Shown: positions 44,791 to 53,752 of the stretch, piece after piece | Numbering within the stretch: the first letter of the stretch is position 1 | Layout of the letters: each line of letters opens with the position of its first letter | Assembly (NCBI RefSeq): GCF_001905545.1 | Contig: NZ_LIPD01000003.1 | Coordinates: forward strand, 593,147-657,146 | Direction: 5' to 3' | DNA length: 64,000 bases | From: Streptomyces sp. CB02056 | GTDB taxonomy: Bacteria; Actinomycetota; Actinomycetes; Streptomycetales; Streptomycetaceae | Notes under the pieces: generated by a model | Told to the model about the DNA's origin: nothing | Seen by the model: only the letters and a program-made list of their open reading frames with translations | Database searches by the model: none | Position numbers and translations under genes: made by a program

Positions 44791-44832
44791 GCGGACGCGA
44801 GCTACCCGAGACCCGAAGGCCTCAGAGGTGGC

Positions 44833-45123
44833 TCAGTGGGTGTCCGGGCGCAGGACCTTGGTCCGCAGAACCGACTCGCTCAGGCCCAGCTGGCGGTCGA
44901 GCTCCTTGACGACCTCAGGCGTGGCCTTGAGGTCGATGACCGAGTAGATGCCCTCGGACTGCTTGTTGATCTCGTAAGCCAGACGGCGGCGACCCCAGGT
45001 GTCGACCTTCTCCACCTTGCCACCCGCGTTGCGGACGACGGTGAGGAAGTTCTCGATCAGGGGGGAGACAGCGCGCTCCTCGACCGAGGGGTCGAGGATG
45101 ACCATCAGCTCGTAGTGACGCAT
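44833..45123 (-). CDS. rpsF: 30S ribosomal protein S6
   Basis: A 96-residue S6: [40 protein letters not shown] and [20 protein letters not shown]. The RBS AAAGGAGGTG is a near-perfect anti-16S match. First gene of the operon with ssb, rpsR and rplI. S6 pairs with S18 on the 30S platform. A hairpin precedes the RBS. Confidence 0.98.
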   Translation of the reverse strand: MRHYELMVILDPSVEERAVSPLIENFLTVVRNAGGKVEKVDTWGRRRLAYEINKQSEGIYSVIDLKATPEVVKELDRQLGLSESVLRTKVLRPDTH

Positions 45124-45444
45124 GAGTAACCCACCTCCTTTGGACTCAGCGGCCACGGTCTCTCCGTGGCAGGAGGGTTGTGCGTAGCGTCGGCACCGGA
45201 GCAGTGACGACTCCGGCCCACCGTAGCGGCCGGGTCGGACAATCGGCCCCCGCTCCGCCCGGAGGCGGATCCCACCCGGTAGAGGGTGCAGAGGGGGCAC
45301 AACTACACCAGTGCAGACGGCACAGCCTACCTGCACCCGGACGGCCGAACAAAACGCATAGGGGTTGTGAGAGCGGCCCAAGCGCCGCAATCTGGACGGA
45401 ACGGGATTCCTGCCCGTTCGTCTCCACGCCAGGAGGTGGGACCC
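45124..45444. promoter_or_regulatory. Divergent region of the rpsF operon, with leader hairpin
   Basis: About 320 bp. On the minus strand, GCCACGG pairs with CCGTGGC around AGAGA (45152-45170), ending some 16 bases before the rpsF RBS. Its position fits an S6:S18 autoregulatory leader, but I did not confirm the conserved CCG bulge. No gene in the region. Confidence 0.4.
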
Positions 45445-45744
45445 ATGGCACAGTCCGTCCACCGCATGCCCGCCCTCACCCTGAACACCGACGGCCACCC
45501 GCACCCCCGCGAGAACGCCCTGGTGGGCGTCACCGCCGTGCTGGGCGTGATCGCCTTCACCACCTCGTTCTTCCACAACCTGCACCTGCTGACCTCGTGG
45601 ACCGGCCTGTTCGGCATCGTCACGGGCCTGTGGGGCATGTTCGTCTCGGTCACCACCGCCGAGCGCTTCGTCCTGATGATCACACTCGGCGCCGCCGCGA
45701 TCGGCTTCTACCTCGGCATCGCCCGCGGCGGTCTCTGGGGCTGA
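45445..45744 (+). CDS. Small membrane protein
   Basis: A 99-residue protein. Start ATG 45445 has AGGAGG nine bases upstream. Three hydrophobic helices: about 27-45 ([17 protein letters not shown]), 50-67 ([17 protein letters not shown]) and 74-96 ([18 protein letters not shown]). The N-terminal 25 residues are polar with His and Pro. I do not recognise the family beyond a conserved Streptomyces membrane protein. No partner in operon; a hairpin follows. Confidence 0.8.
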   Translation: MAQSVHRMPALTLNTDGHPHPRENALVGVTAVLGVIAFTTSFFHNLHLLTSWTGLFGIVTGLWGMFVSVTTAERFVLMITLGAAAIGFYLGIARGGLWG

Positions 45745-45824
45745 ACCGGGCCCCCGCGCCCCCTCGCACGCCCCCGGACCGCACCGCTGGGACCGAGCCC
45801 ACAGGCCCCGCCCGGAACCCTCGC

Positions 45825-45871
45825 CGCCCCCGTCGCGTATCTGCAGAGGAGACAGGTACCCGACGGGGGCG
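45825..45871 (+). terminator. Hairpin with 25-base loop
   Basis: CGCCCCCGTCG pairs perfectly with CGACGGGGGCG (45825-45835 and 45861-45871). The loop is long, so it may terminate the small membrane-protein transcript, or be a leader structure of the next gene. Confidence 0.45.
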
Positions 45872-45968
45872 CCGCCGTGCCCGCAGCGACGGGCGCCCGG
45901 ACCCCGGACGATAAGGTCAGCCCGAGAACCTGGGCCACCGCAGCCCGACGACGAGGAGCACCGAGCAC

Positions 45969-47087
45969 ATGAGCCTGCGCCTGAGGACGATCACCCGCGA
46001 GGAGCACCTCGCCTTCATCAGGAGCCGCGCCTCGGCCAGCCACATGCAGGTGCCGTCGTGGGGCGACGTGAAGGCCGAGTGGCGCTCCGAGTCGATCGGC
46101 TGGTTCGACGAGACCGACCAGCTCGTCGGCGCCGGCCTGGTCCTCTACCGCCAGCTGCCCAAGCTCAAGCGCTACCTCGCCTACCTGCCCGAGGGACCGG
46201 TCATCGACTGGTTCGACCGCGACCTCGACCGCTGGCTCTCCCCGATGCTGGCGCACCTCAAGTCGCAGGGCGCGTTCTCGGTGAAGATGGGCCCGCCGAT
46301 CGTCATCCGCCGCTGGAACGCCCCCACCATCAAGGAGGCCATCGCCGGCAAGCAGGCCAAGCGCCTGCGCGACGTCGAGGCCGACTGGTACGAGGCCCGC
46401 GCCTTCGAGGTGGCCGACCGGCTGCGCAAGGCCGGCTGGCTGCAGGGCGAGGACGGCGGCGCCGGCTTCGGCGACGTCCAGCCCCGCTACGTCTTCCAGG
46501 TGCCGCTGGCCAACCGCTCGCTGGACGACATCCACAAGAACTTCAACCAGCTCTGGCGCCGCAACATCAAGAAGGCCGAGAAGAGCGGCGTCGAGGTCTA
46601 CCAGGGCGGCTACGACGACCTGCCGATCTTCCACCAGCTCTACCTGGTCACCGCCGAGCGCGACAAGTTCACCCCGCGCCCGCTGGCCTACTTCCAGCGG
46701 ATGTGGAAGGCCCTGGTGGCCGAGGACCCGAACCGCATGCGGCTCTACATCGCCTACCACGAGGGCGAGCCGCTGGCCGCCACCACGATGCTGGTGGTCG
46801 GCGAGCACGTCTGGTACTCCTACGGCGCCTCGGCCAACCACAAGCGCGAGGTCAAGCCGTCCAACGCCATCCAGTGGCGGATGATGCGCGACTCCTACGC
46901 CCTCGGCGGCGGGGTGTACGACCTGCGCGGCATCAGTGACACCCTGGACGAGAACGACCACCTGTTCGGCCTGATCCAGTTCAAGGTCGGCACCGGCGGC
47001 CAGGCGGCCGAGTACCTCGGCGAGTGGGACTTCCCGCTCAACAAGCTGCTGCACAAGGCCCTCGACCTCTACATGTCCCGCCGCTGA
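45969..47087 (+). CDS. femX: FemX-like peptidoglycan bridge aminoacyltransferase
   Basis: A 372-residue FemABX/GNAT-fold protein. Blocks: [19 protein letters not shown] at the N terminus, [20 protein letters not shown], and [20 protein letters not shown] followed by [20 protein letters not shown] and [18 protein letters not shown] residues. It adds the first amino acid (Gly in Streptomyces) to lipid II from charged tRNA, at the inner membrane face. Length and motifs are intact. The Alr-like gene follows 13 bp later. Confidence 0.93.
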   Translation: MSLRLRTITREEHLAFIRSRASASHMQVPSWGDVKAEWRSESIGWFDETDQLVGAGLVLYRQLPKLKRYLAYLPEGPVIDWFDRDLDRWLSPMLAHLKSQGAFSVKMGPPIVIRRWNAPTIKEAIAGKQAKRLRDVEADWYEARAFEVADRLRKAGWLQGEDGGAGFGDVQPRYVFQVPLANRSLDDIHKNFNQLWRRNIKKAEKSGVEVYQGGYDDLPIFHQLYLVTAERDKFTPRPLAYFQRMWKALVAEDPNRMRLYIAYHEGEPLAATTMLVVGEHVWYSYGASANHKREVKPSNAIQWRMMRDSYALGGGVYDLRGISDTLDENDHLFGLIQFKVGTGGQAAEYLGEWDFPLNKLLHKALDLYMSRR

Positions 47088-47100
47088 GGAGGCTGACCCG

Positions 47101-48135
47101 ATGACGCTGTCGCTCTACCTCGAGACCGAACGCTGGCGCACCCACCAGCGCTCCGTCCTCGCCGAGTTCCCCGGCCTGGTGCCCGTCGCCAAGGGGAACG
47201 GCTACGGCCTGGGCAACCACCGGCTGGCCGAGGAGGCGACGCTGCTGGGCACCGGGGTGCTCGCCGTCGGTACCGCGTACGAGGCGGCCGACGCCGCCGA
47301 GTGGTACGGCGGCGAGCTGCTGGTGCTCACCCCGTACCGGGTCGGCGAGGAGGTGCTCCCGCTGCCGCACGCCCGGGTGATCCGGACGGTGGCCAGCGTG
47401 GAGGCGCTGCGCTCGCTGCACGGCGCCCGGGTGGTGCTGGAGTGCATGACCACCATGCGCCGGCACGGCGTGAGCGCGGCCGACCTGCGCACCGTCGCCA
47501 ACGAGCTGGAGGGCGTCGCCTTCGAGGGCCTGGCGCTGCACCTGCCGATGGACCGGCCGGACGGCTCCAGCCCGATCGAGGAGGTCGCGTACTGGGTGGA
47601 CACCGCCCGGGCGGCCGGCATCCCGGTGCACACCGTGTTCGTCAGCCACCTCGGCGCGGCCGGCATGGACCAGCTGGCCCAGCGCTACCCGGAGACGGTC
47701 TTCCGGGCCCGGATCGGCACCCGGCTCTGGCTCGGCGACCACGCCGCGCTGGAGGTCCGGGCCACCGTCCTGGACGTCACCCCGCTGCAGAAGGGCGACC
47801 GCTACGGCTACCGCCAGCACCCGGCGCCCTCCGACGGCCACATCCTGGTGGTCGCCGGCGGCACCGCGCACGGCATCGGCCTGGAGGCGCCCAAGTACCT
47901 CCAGAGCATGGGGGCGCGGGCCAAGGGCATCGCCCGGGCCGGCCTGGCGACCGTCAACAAGACCAAGTCGCCGTTCCACTGGGCCGGCAAGCAGCTGTGG
48001 TTCGCCGAGCCGCCGCACATGCAGGTCTCGCTGCTCTTCCTGGACGGGGAGACCAAGCCCCCGGCGATCGGCGAGGAGCTCGGTCTCCAGGTCCGGCACA
48101 CCACCACGCACTTCGACCGCGTGGTGGACCGCTGA
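47101..48135 (+). CDS. Alanine-racemase-like PLP protein
   Basis: A 344-residue protein resembling the Alr/PLP-barrel family. The PLP lysine is Lys31 in VPVAKGNGYGLGN (the usual Alr motif is V.K..AYGHG). The barrel has LHLPMDRPDGSSPIEE and HTVFVSHLGAAGMDQL, and the phosphate loop RIGTRLWLG. The C-terminal domain (about 215-344) starts GDRYGYRQHPAPSDG but lacks the Alr landmark GYADG and the residues around its catalytic Tyr are changed (AGGTAHGIGLEAP). It is 13 bp after femX, hinting at a role in the same wall step; a different amino-acid substrate is possible. Function inferred only. Confidence 0.8.
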   Translation: MTLSLYLETERWRTHQRSVLAEFPGLVPVAKGNGYGLGNHRLAEEATLLGTGVLAVGTAYEAADAAEWYGGELLVLTPYRVGEEVLPLPHARVIRTVASVEALRSLHGARVVLECMTTMRRHGVSAADLRTVANELEGVAFEGLALHLPMDRPDGSSPIEEVAYWVDTARAAGIPVHTVFVSHLGAAGMDQLAQRYPETVFRARIGTRLWLGDHAALEVRATVLDVTPLQKGDRYGYRQHPAPSDGHILVVAGGTAHGIGLEAPKYLQSMGARAKGIARAGLATVNKTKSPFHWAGKQLWFAEPPHMQVSLLFLDGETKPPAIGEELGLQVRHTTTHFDRVVDR

Positions 48136-48187
48136 CCCGCCAGGCCTTTCCGACCCGCCAGGCCTTTCCGACCGGCTAGGCCTTTTC
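48134..48187. repeat. 18-bp tandem repeat at convergent gene ends
   Basis: Two exact copies of GACCCGCCAGGCCTTTCC and a third diverged copy. The array spans both stops: the last base of the Alr-like stop and the TAG of the glycosyltransferase. Confidence 0.9.
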
Positions 48188-49762
48188 GGCCGGCTCCGGC
48201 AGCTCGGGCTCGTTGAGCCACTGCTCGGGGCCGGCCGGCGCGTACCCGGCGTAGCTCTCCTCCTCGCGCAGCCGGCGGGCGGTGCCCAGCACGGACACGT
48301 CCGGGGCGTGGTCCAGCACCCCGCCGGAGGGGTCGTCGCTGCCGTCCCAGCGGACCGGGTCGCGGTCCGGGTGGAGGACGTCGCGGACCACCAGGGCGAC
48401 CAGGTACAGGGTGCCCAGCAGGTGCAGCCCGATCGCGAAGTGGTACCAGCCCTCGCCGATCCCGTGCTGCTTGGAGCCGGTGACCAGGCCCAGATGGGAC
48501 CAGATGCCCAGGGTGTAGAGCACCTCGCAGGCCTGCCAGACCAGGAAGTCCCGCCAGCGCGGCCGGGCCAGCACCGCGAGCGGCAGCAGCCAGAGCGCGT
48601 ACTGCGGCGAGTACACCTTGTTGACCAGCACGAACAGCGCGACCACCAGGAAGGCCAGCTGGGCGAAGCGCGGCCGGCGCGGGGCCGAGAAGCCGAGCCA
48701 CGCTATGGCCAGGCAGCCCAGCACCATCAGCACGCCGATGTAGACGTCGAGGTCGGCCAGCCCGGCGCCCCGGCGCTGCATCAGGATCAGCCAGAACGAG
48801 CCGTAGTCCTCGCCGCGGTGCTTGCTGAACACGTAGAAGGTCGACCAGCCCCGCCAGTTGGCCAGCATGATCGGCAGGTTGACCACCAGCCAGGAGCCGA
48901 CCGCGCCGCCCAGCATCACCCGGAACTCGCGCCACCGGCCGGCCCGCCAGCAGAGCACCAGCAGCGGGCCGATCAGCAGCAGCGGGTAGAGCTTGGCCGC
49001 GGTGGCCAGGCCGATGAAGACACCGGCCCAGCCCGGGCGGGCACCGCTCCACCAGGCCATCGCCACGGCGGCCAGGGCGACCGCGAGCAGGTCCCAGTTG
49101 ACGGTGCCGTTGAGCAGCAGGACGGGAGCCAGCGCGAACAGCAGCGCGTCCCACGGACGGCGCCGGTGGGTGCGGGAGAGCGCCACCGCGGCGACCACCG
49201 CGCAGGCCATCAGCATCCCGGCGTTGATCGCCCAGAACCACTGCTCCTGGCTCTGCTGGTCCCCGCCGCCCGGCGTCAGCCAGGCCGCGACCTGCATGAA
49301 CAGGCCGGTCAGCACCGGGTACTCCAGGTACTGGAGGTCCCCCGAGGAGCCCGGGACGCGGTCCACGTACGGGTGCAGCCCAGCCGCGAAGCCGCGTCCG
49401 GAGAACAGGTGCGGGATGTCGCTGTAGCAGGCGTGGATGTACTGCGGCGAGCCCGGCTGGAACCAGGCCTGCTCGTAGCAGGGCAGCTTCTGCACCATCC
49501 CGAGCACCGACACCACGATCACCGCGAGCGCCAGGAAGCGCGCCGGGACCCACCAGGAGACGCCGAGCAGCGCCCGGCGGCCCGGGGGCCCGCCGAACAC
49601 CTCGCTGCCGGCCGCCGCCACCGGGTCCTCGTCGGCCGGCACGACCACGGTGTTGGCCGGCGGCGCGGCCGTGGCGACGGCTGCCGGGAGGGGCCCTGCG
49701 GCGGCGCCGGACCCGTCCGGCCCGGCGGTTTCGTCACGATCGCTCGACGTCATGCCGGACAT
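48176..49762 (-). CDS. GT87-family membrane mannosyltransferase-like protein
   Basis: A 528-residue polytopic protein (about ten helices) of the DUF2029/GT87 family, which uses polyprenyl-phosphate sugars. After a disordered N terminus (about 1-75) the first outer loop contains HPYVDRVPGSSGDLQYLEYP, with the acidic and ARG-type positions expected of GT-C enzymes. Later blocks: NGTVNWDLLAVALAAVA, GLATAAKLYPLLLIGPLLVL and VYSPQYALWLLPL. Mannosyltransferase PimE-like activity is plausible given ppm1 in the window, but substrate is not shown. The start is ATG 49762 or 49753. Confidence 0.85.
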   Translation of the reverse strand: MSGMTSSDRDETAGPDGSGAAAGPLPAAVATAAPPANTVVVPADEDPVAAAGSEVFGGPPGRRALLGVSWWVPARFLALAVIVVSVLGMVQKLPCYEQAWFQPGSPQYIHACYSDIPHLFSGRGFAAGLHPYVDRVPGSSGDLQYLEYPVLTGLFMQVAAWLTPGGGDQQSQEQWFWAINAGMLMACAVVAAVALSRTHRRRPWDALLFALAPVLLLNGTVNWDLLAVALAAVAMAWWSGARPGWAGVFIGLATAAKLYPLLLIGPLLVLCWRAGRWREFRVMLGGAVGSWLVVNLPIMLANWRGWSTFYVFSKHRGEDYGSFWLILMQRRGAGLADLDVYIGVLMVLGCLAIAWLGFSAPRRPRFAQLAFLVVALFVLVNKVYSPQYALWLLPLAVLARPRWRDFLVWQACEVLYTLGIWSHLGLVTGSKQHGIGEGWYHFAIGLHLLGTLYLVALVVRDVLHPDRDPVRWDGSDDPSGGVLDHAPDVSVLGTARRLREEESYAGYAPAGPEQWLNEPELPEPAEKA

Positions 49763-49850
49763 CCTGCCGCACCCGTCCCGCCGGGACGAGGAGGACCCCG
49801 CAACGGTCTGTACCTCTTCGCCGCGGGCGGGCGCGGCGGCCGCGACGGAA

Positions 49851-49890
49851 ACGGCGGTGGCGGCCCTCCGAGGAGGACCGCCACCGCCGT
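49851..49890 (-). terminator. Terminator hairpin after the PBP gene
   Basis: ACGGCGGTGGCGG pairs with CCGCCACCGCCGT (49851-49863 and 49878-49890), 33 bp past the PBP stop. Confidence 0.8.
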
Positions 49891-49922
49891 GGTTCCGGGT
49901 TCCGGGTTCCGCCCGGCCGGGG

Positions 49923-52574
49923 CTACTGCCCGGCCGCCCCGCCGCCCTGGAGACCGCCCGTGCTGCTCGGCGTCGGCTTGCCGCCGCCGGTCGGGCGTCC
50001 GCCACCGCCACCGTTGCCGCCGCCCGGCGGCGTGGTGTCCGTCGGTCCCGGCGGCTGCGTCGGGCAGCCGATCACCGGCAGACAGGTGTTGCCCGGGTTC
50101 GGCCTGGTGTGCGAGGGGGTCGGCTGGTCGCCGGGGCAGTCCACGCCGGGCACGCAGGTCTGGGTGGGCTGCGGCTGCACGGGCGGCTGCGGCGCCTGCG
50201 TCTGGGCGGCCGGCGGGGCCGTCGGGCTGTCGGTCGTGGTCGGGGTCGCCGCCGCGCTGGCCGTGGACGGCGCGCCGGAGGAGTCGACCTCGGTGCCGAC
50301 CGGCTGCGGGGTCGGGAAGTCCATCTTCTTCTCGTTGGCCAGTGCGGCCTTCATGTACCGGGTGAAGACATCGGTCGGGATGTCACCACCGTGGATGGAC
50401 TCCTTGCCGCCGGTGCCGTTGAGCGACTGCCGCTCGTGCTTGGTCGGGTCCTCGCGCCACATCGCGACGCTGGTCGCCAGCTGCGGGGTGTAGCCGACCC
50501 ACCAGGCCGACTTGTTCTGGTCGGTGGTACCGGTCTTGCCGGCCACCGGGCGGCCCAGGTCCTTCGTCTTCTTACCGGTACCGTTCACCGCCACGTTCAC
50601 CAGCGTGTCGGTGACGTTGTCGGCGACGGCCGGCTCCAGCGCGACCTTGGGCTCCTTCTTGCCGAAGCCCGGCCGCTCCACGCCGCTCACCTCGACCTTG
50701 GTGACCGAGTACGGCTCGGCCTCCTTGCCGCTGGCCGCCAGGGTGCCGTAGGCGGTGGCCATCCGGATCGGGCTGATGGTGGAGGTGCCGAGCGGGAAGG
50801 TCGCCGTCTTCGGGTCGGCGAGGCTCTCCTTCTTGATGCCCATCTGCACCGCGATGTCGGCCACGTTCTGGCCGCCGACGTCCTGGTTCAGCTGGACGAA
50901 GGGCACGTTGTACGAGTACTGCATGGCCATCCGCAGCGAGACGTAGCCGCGCTTGCCGGCGTCCTCGTTCTTCTGCCGGTACGGCTTGCCGTCGTCGCCG
51001 ATCACCAGCGAGCCGTCCGCCTTGCGGATCTCGGACATGTCGTCGGCCAGGTAGCGGCTGTCGGCGTTGATCCGCTTCGGCTTGCCCTTGTCATCCTTCG
51101 CGGTCTGCACGCCGGTCTGCATCGCGGTGGCCAGCACGAAGGGCTTGAAGGTCGAGCCGACCTGGACGCCGGTGGCGTCGGCGTTGTTGTCGAAGTGGCC
51201 GTTCTCCACGCCGTCGCCGCCGTAGAGGGCGACGATCGCGCCGTCGCCGGGGCGGATGCTGGCGGAGCCGAACTGGATGTTGGTGTCGTTGTCCGGCCGC
51301 TTCTGCGGGTTGAGGTTCTCCGCCTTGACGGCGTCGACGGCGCTCTTCAGCGCGTCGACCTTGTCCTTCTCAAAGGTGGTGTAGATCTTCAGGCCGCCCC
51401 GGTCGATCATCTGCTGGGTGATCGTCTTGTCGGTGGCCATCACGTACTTGTTGGCGGTGTCGACCAGGTAGCTGATCTCACCGTTCATGTTGGAGTTGGG
51501 CTTCTGCGCGATCGGGTCCGGGAACGCGGTGCACTTGGCGCGCTCCTCCGGGGTGATGGCCTTGGTGTCCACCATCTGGTCCAGGATCCAGTTCCACCGG
51601 CCCTGGGCCCGGTCCTTGTTGGCCGGGTTGGTGGGGTCGTAGTACGCCGCACCCTTGAGCAGACCGGCCAGCATGGCGCTCTGACAGACGTTGAGGTCCT
51701 TGGCGTCCACCCCGTAGTACGCCTGGGCGGCCGCCTGGGCACCGTTCGCACCGCGGCCGAACCAGCTGGTGTTCAGGTAGCCGGTGAGGATCTCCGGCTT
51801 CTCCTTCTCCTGGTTGATCTTCAGCGTGATGAAGAACTCCCTCACCTTGCGGCTGAGGGTCTGCTCCTGGCTCAGGTAGGCGTTCTTCACGTACTGCTGG
51901 GTGATCGTCGAGGCGCCCTGGGTCTCACCGCCCTTCGCCATGTTCCAGACCGCGCGGAGCATGCCCTTGGGGTCGATGCCGCTGTCGGTCTTGAAGCTCT
52001 TGTTCTCCGCGGCGATGACGGCGTCCTGGAGGTGCGGACTGATGTCCTTGAGCTCGACGATCTGACGGTTGGTCTGCCCCTTGCGGGTCATCTCCGTGTT
52101 GTCGGCCCAGTAGTAGATCGTGTTCTGGTCCTTGACCAGCTCGTTCAACTCCGGGACCTTGGTGGTCTGGTACAGGTAGAACACCAGGCCCACGAAGCAG
52201 CCGAAGACCAGCACGAAGGCGCTCAGCCACTGCTTCCAGGACGGCAGCCAGCGCCGGACGCCGGTCTTGCCGAACCGCGGGTAGTCGATGAAGCGCTTCT
52301 TGCCGGGGCCGGCGGCCGCGGCGGCGGAGGCGGCCGCGGCGTCACCGCGCCGGCCACCCCCCTTGGCGCCCTTCTTCTGGGCGGCCTTGCGCATCTCCGC
52401 ACGGGTCATCCGGGGCTGCTGTGCGGTCTCCCTGACCCCCGAGGGGCGTCGCCGACCGGCGCCGTCCGAGCGCAGCTCGTCGGGTCCCGGCCCCTCGCCC
52501 TGACGGCCACCGCCTCCCGGGGGCTGCTGCCCCTCACCGCCCGGGTTGGGCGTCCTTCGCCGTCGCTCGCTCAT
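49923..52574 (-). CDS. Class A penicillin-binding protein (transglycosylase/transpeptidase)
   Basis: An 883-residue bifunctional wall synthase. A basic, low-complexity cytoplasmic N terminus (about 1-115) precedes one membrane helix (about 117-140). The GT51 glycosyltransferase (about 170-345) has IAAENKSFKTDSGIDPKG, where the catalytic Glu is present, and GASTITQQYVKNAYL. The transpeptidase (about 420-760) has active Ser474 in GSTFKPF, SYN (QYSYNVPF) and KTGTT. The last 95 residues are Pro/Thr/Gly-rich with Cys pairs. It corresponds to the PBP next to padR-ino1 in Streptomyces. Confidence 0.96.
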   Translation of the reverse strand: MSERRRRTPNPGGEGQQPPGGGGRQGEGPGPDELRSDGAGRRRPSGVRETAQQPRMTRAEMRKAAQKKGAKGGGRRGDAAAASAAAAAGPGKKRFIDYPRFGKTGVRRWLPSWKQWLSAFVLVFGCFVGLVFYLYQTTKVPELNELVKDQNTIYYWADNTEMTRKGQTNRQIVELKDISPHLQDAVIAAENKSFKTDSGIDPKGMLRAVWNMAKGGETQGASTITQQYVKNAYLSQEQTLSRKVREFFITLKINQEKEKPEILTGYLNTSWFGRGANGAQAAAQAYYGVDAKDLNVCQSAMLAGLLKGAAYYDPTNPANKDRAQGRWNWILDQMVDTKAITPEERAKCTAFPDPIAQKPNSNMNGEISYLVDTANKYVMATDKTITQQMIDRGGLKIYTTFEKDKVDALKSAVDAVKAENLNPQKRPDNDTNIQFGSASIRPGDGAIVALYGGDGVENGHFDNNADATGVQVGSTFKPFVLATAMQTGVQTAKDDKGKPKRINADSRYLADDMSEIRKADGSLVIGDDGKPYRQKNEDAGKRGYVSLRMAMQYSYNVPFVQLNQDVGGQNVADIAVQMGIKKESLADPKTATFPLGTSTISPIRMATAYGTLAASGKEAEPYSVTKVEVSGVERPGFGKKEPKVALEPAVADNVTDTLVNVAVNGTGKKTKDLGRPVAGKTGTTDQNKSAWWVGYTPQLATSVAMWREDPTKHERQSLNGTGGKESIHGGDIPTDVFTRYMKAALANEKKMDFPTPQPVGTEVDSSGAPSTASAAATPTTTDSPTAPPAAQTQAPQPPVQPQPTQTCVPGVDCPGDQPTPSHTRPNPGNTCLPVIGCPTQPPGPTDTTPPGGGNGGGGGRPTGGGKPTPSSTGGLQGGGAAGQ

Positions 52575-52927
52575 CTTCCAGCCACTCCTCGCCAGGCGTT
52601 TCCAGCCTGAAGGCAGGGTTCACGTCCGATGCCCGCCAACCGCCCTGATCCCGGAGGTGGTCCTCGTGCACACGCGACAGCGTACGCAGCACGGATATAC
52701 AACTAATCGGACATCAGTTGCCAATGCCCGCAAAACGGCAACAGATCATTACAAGCCCGTTGCCAACACCAGCCGCGCGTCGGCTTGTGATCACATTCAC
52801 GCGCGCCCCTCTTGCCCGTTCCGGGGGTCGGGTTTACTGTTCTCGATATATCGAGCCGATACATCGAAGCGGTATACCGCCGGATGCAGCGGCCGATCGG
52901 ACACCGAGCGGGAGGAGGGCGGCGACA
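52575..52927. promoter_or_regulatory. Divergent region with PadR-type operators
   Basis: About 350 bp between pbp and padR, no gene seen. A 14-bp perfect palindrome CTCGATATATCGAG lies at 52842-52855, followed by the related direct repeats ATACATCGA (about 52860) and GGTATACC. The TATA-rich group sits 70-85 bp before the padR start and is probably its own operator and promoter. Confidence 0.6.
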
Positions 52928-53626
52928 GTGGGCAGGCGCTCAGGAGTGCTGGAGTTCGCCGTCCTCGGGCTGCTCCACGACGCCCCGATGCACGGCTACG
53001 AGCTGCGCAAGCGGCTGAACATCCTGCTCGGGACGTTCCGGGCGCTCTCCTACGGGACGCTCTACCCCTGCCTGAAGAGCCTGGTCGCCCAGGGCTTCCT
53101 GGTCGAGGACAACCCCGACGTCGAGTACGTCCCGGCCACCGCGCTCAACGGCAAGCGGTCCAAGATCGTCTACCGGCTCTCCGCCGAGGGGAAGCAGCGC
53201 TTCGAGGAGCTGCTCGCCGACTCCGGCCCGGACGCCTGGGAGGACGAGCACTTCGGCGTGCACTTCGCCTTCTTCGGCCAGACCGACCGGGCCGTGCGGA
53301 TGCGCGTCCTGGAGGGGCGCCGCAGCCGGCTGGAGGAGCGGCTGGAGCGGATGCGCAACTCGCTGGCCCGCGCCCGCGAGCGGTTCGACGACTACACCGT
53401 CGAACTCCAGCGGCACGGACTGGAGTCGGTGGAGCGCGAGGTCCGCTGGCTCAACGAGCTGATCGAGACCGAGCGGTCCAACCGCACCGGGAAGACCGGC
53501 CCCGACGCCGGCGGCAGCGCCGCCGGACCCCGCAAGACTTCGGACGGCCGTGGCCAGGAGACCGGGTCCCCGGACCCGTCCGGGCCACCGTACGACCGCC
53601 CGGGGCGCTCCGCCCAGGAGCGCTGA
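52928..53626 (+). CDS. PadR-family transcriptional regulator
   Basis: A 232-residue regulator. Start GTG 52928, with GGAGGAGG about nine bases upstream. The wHTH (about 5-90) contains LEFAVLGLLHDAPMHGYELR, LSYGTLYPCLKSLVAQGFL and KIVYRLSAEGKQRFEELL. A second long-helix domain (about 110-185) is coiled-coil-like (RSRLEERLERMRNSLARARE) and mediates dimers. The C-terminal 40 residues are disordered. It is followed 126 bp later, on the same strand, by inositol-phosphate synthase, a conserved neighbour. It probably represses itself and perhaps ino1. Confidence 0.92.
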   Translation: MGRRSGVLEFAVLGLLHDAPMHGYELRKRLNILLGTFRALSYGTLYPCLKSLVAQGFLVEDNPDVEYVPATALNGKRSKIVYRLSAEGKQRFEELLADSGPDAWEDEHFGVHFAFFGQTDRAVRMRVLEGRRSRLEERLERMRNSLARARERFDDYTVELQRHGLESVEREVRWLNELIETERSNRTGKTGPDAGGSAAGPRKTSDGRGQETGSPDPSGPPYDRPGRSAQER

Positions 53627-53752
53627 CACCGCGCCAGCCCTGTGCCGCGCGGCAGGAATGGGCGCCTCGCGCCCGTGCACGCAGTCATCGAAGAAGCAGG
53701 ACGAGTTCCGCCTACCCCGGCGGGCCTCATGAGATCACAGGGAGCAACCGGA

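Noticed and set aside
48134..48187. CRISPR-like repeats
   Set aside because: The units are contiguous without unique spacers and no cas genes exist in the window.
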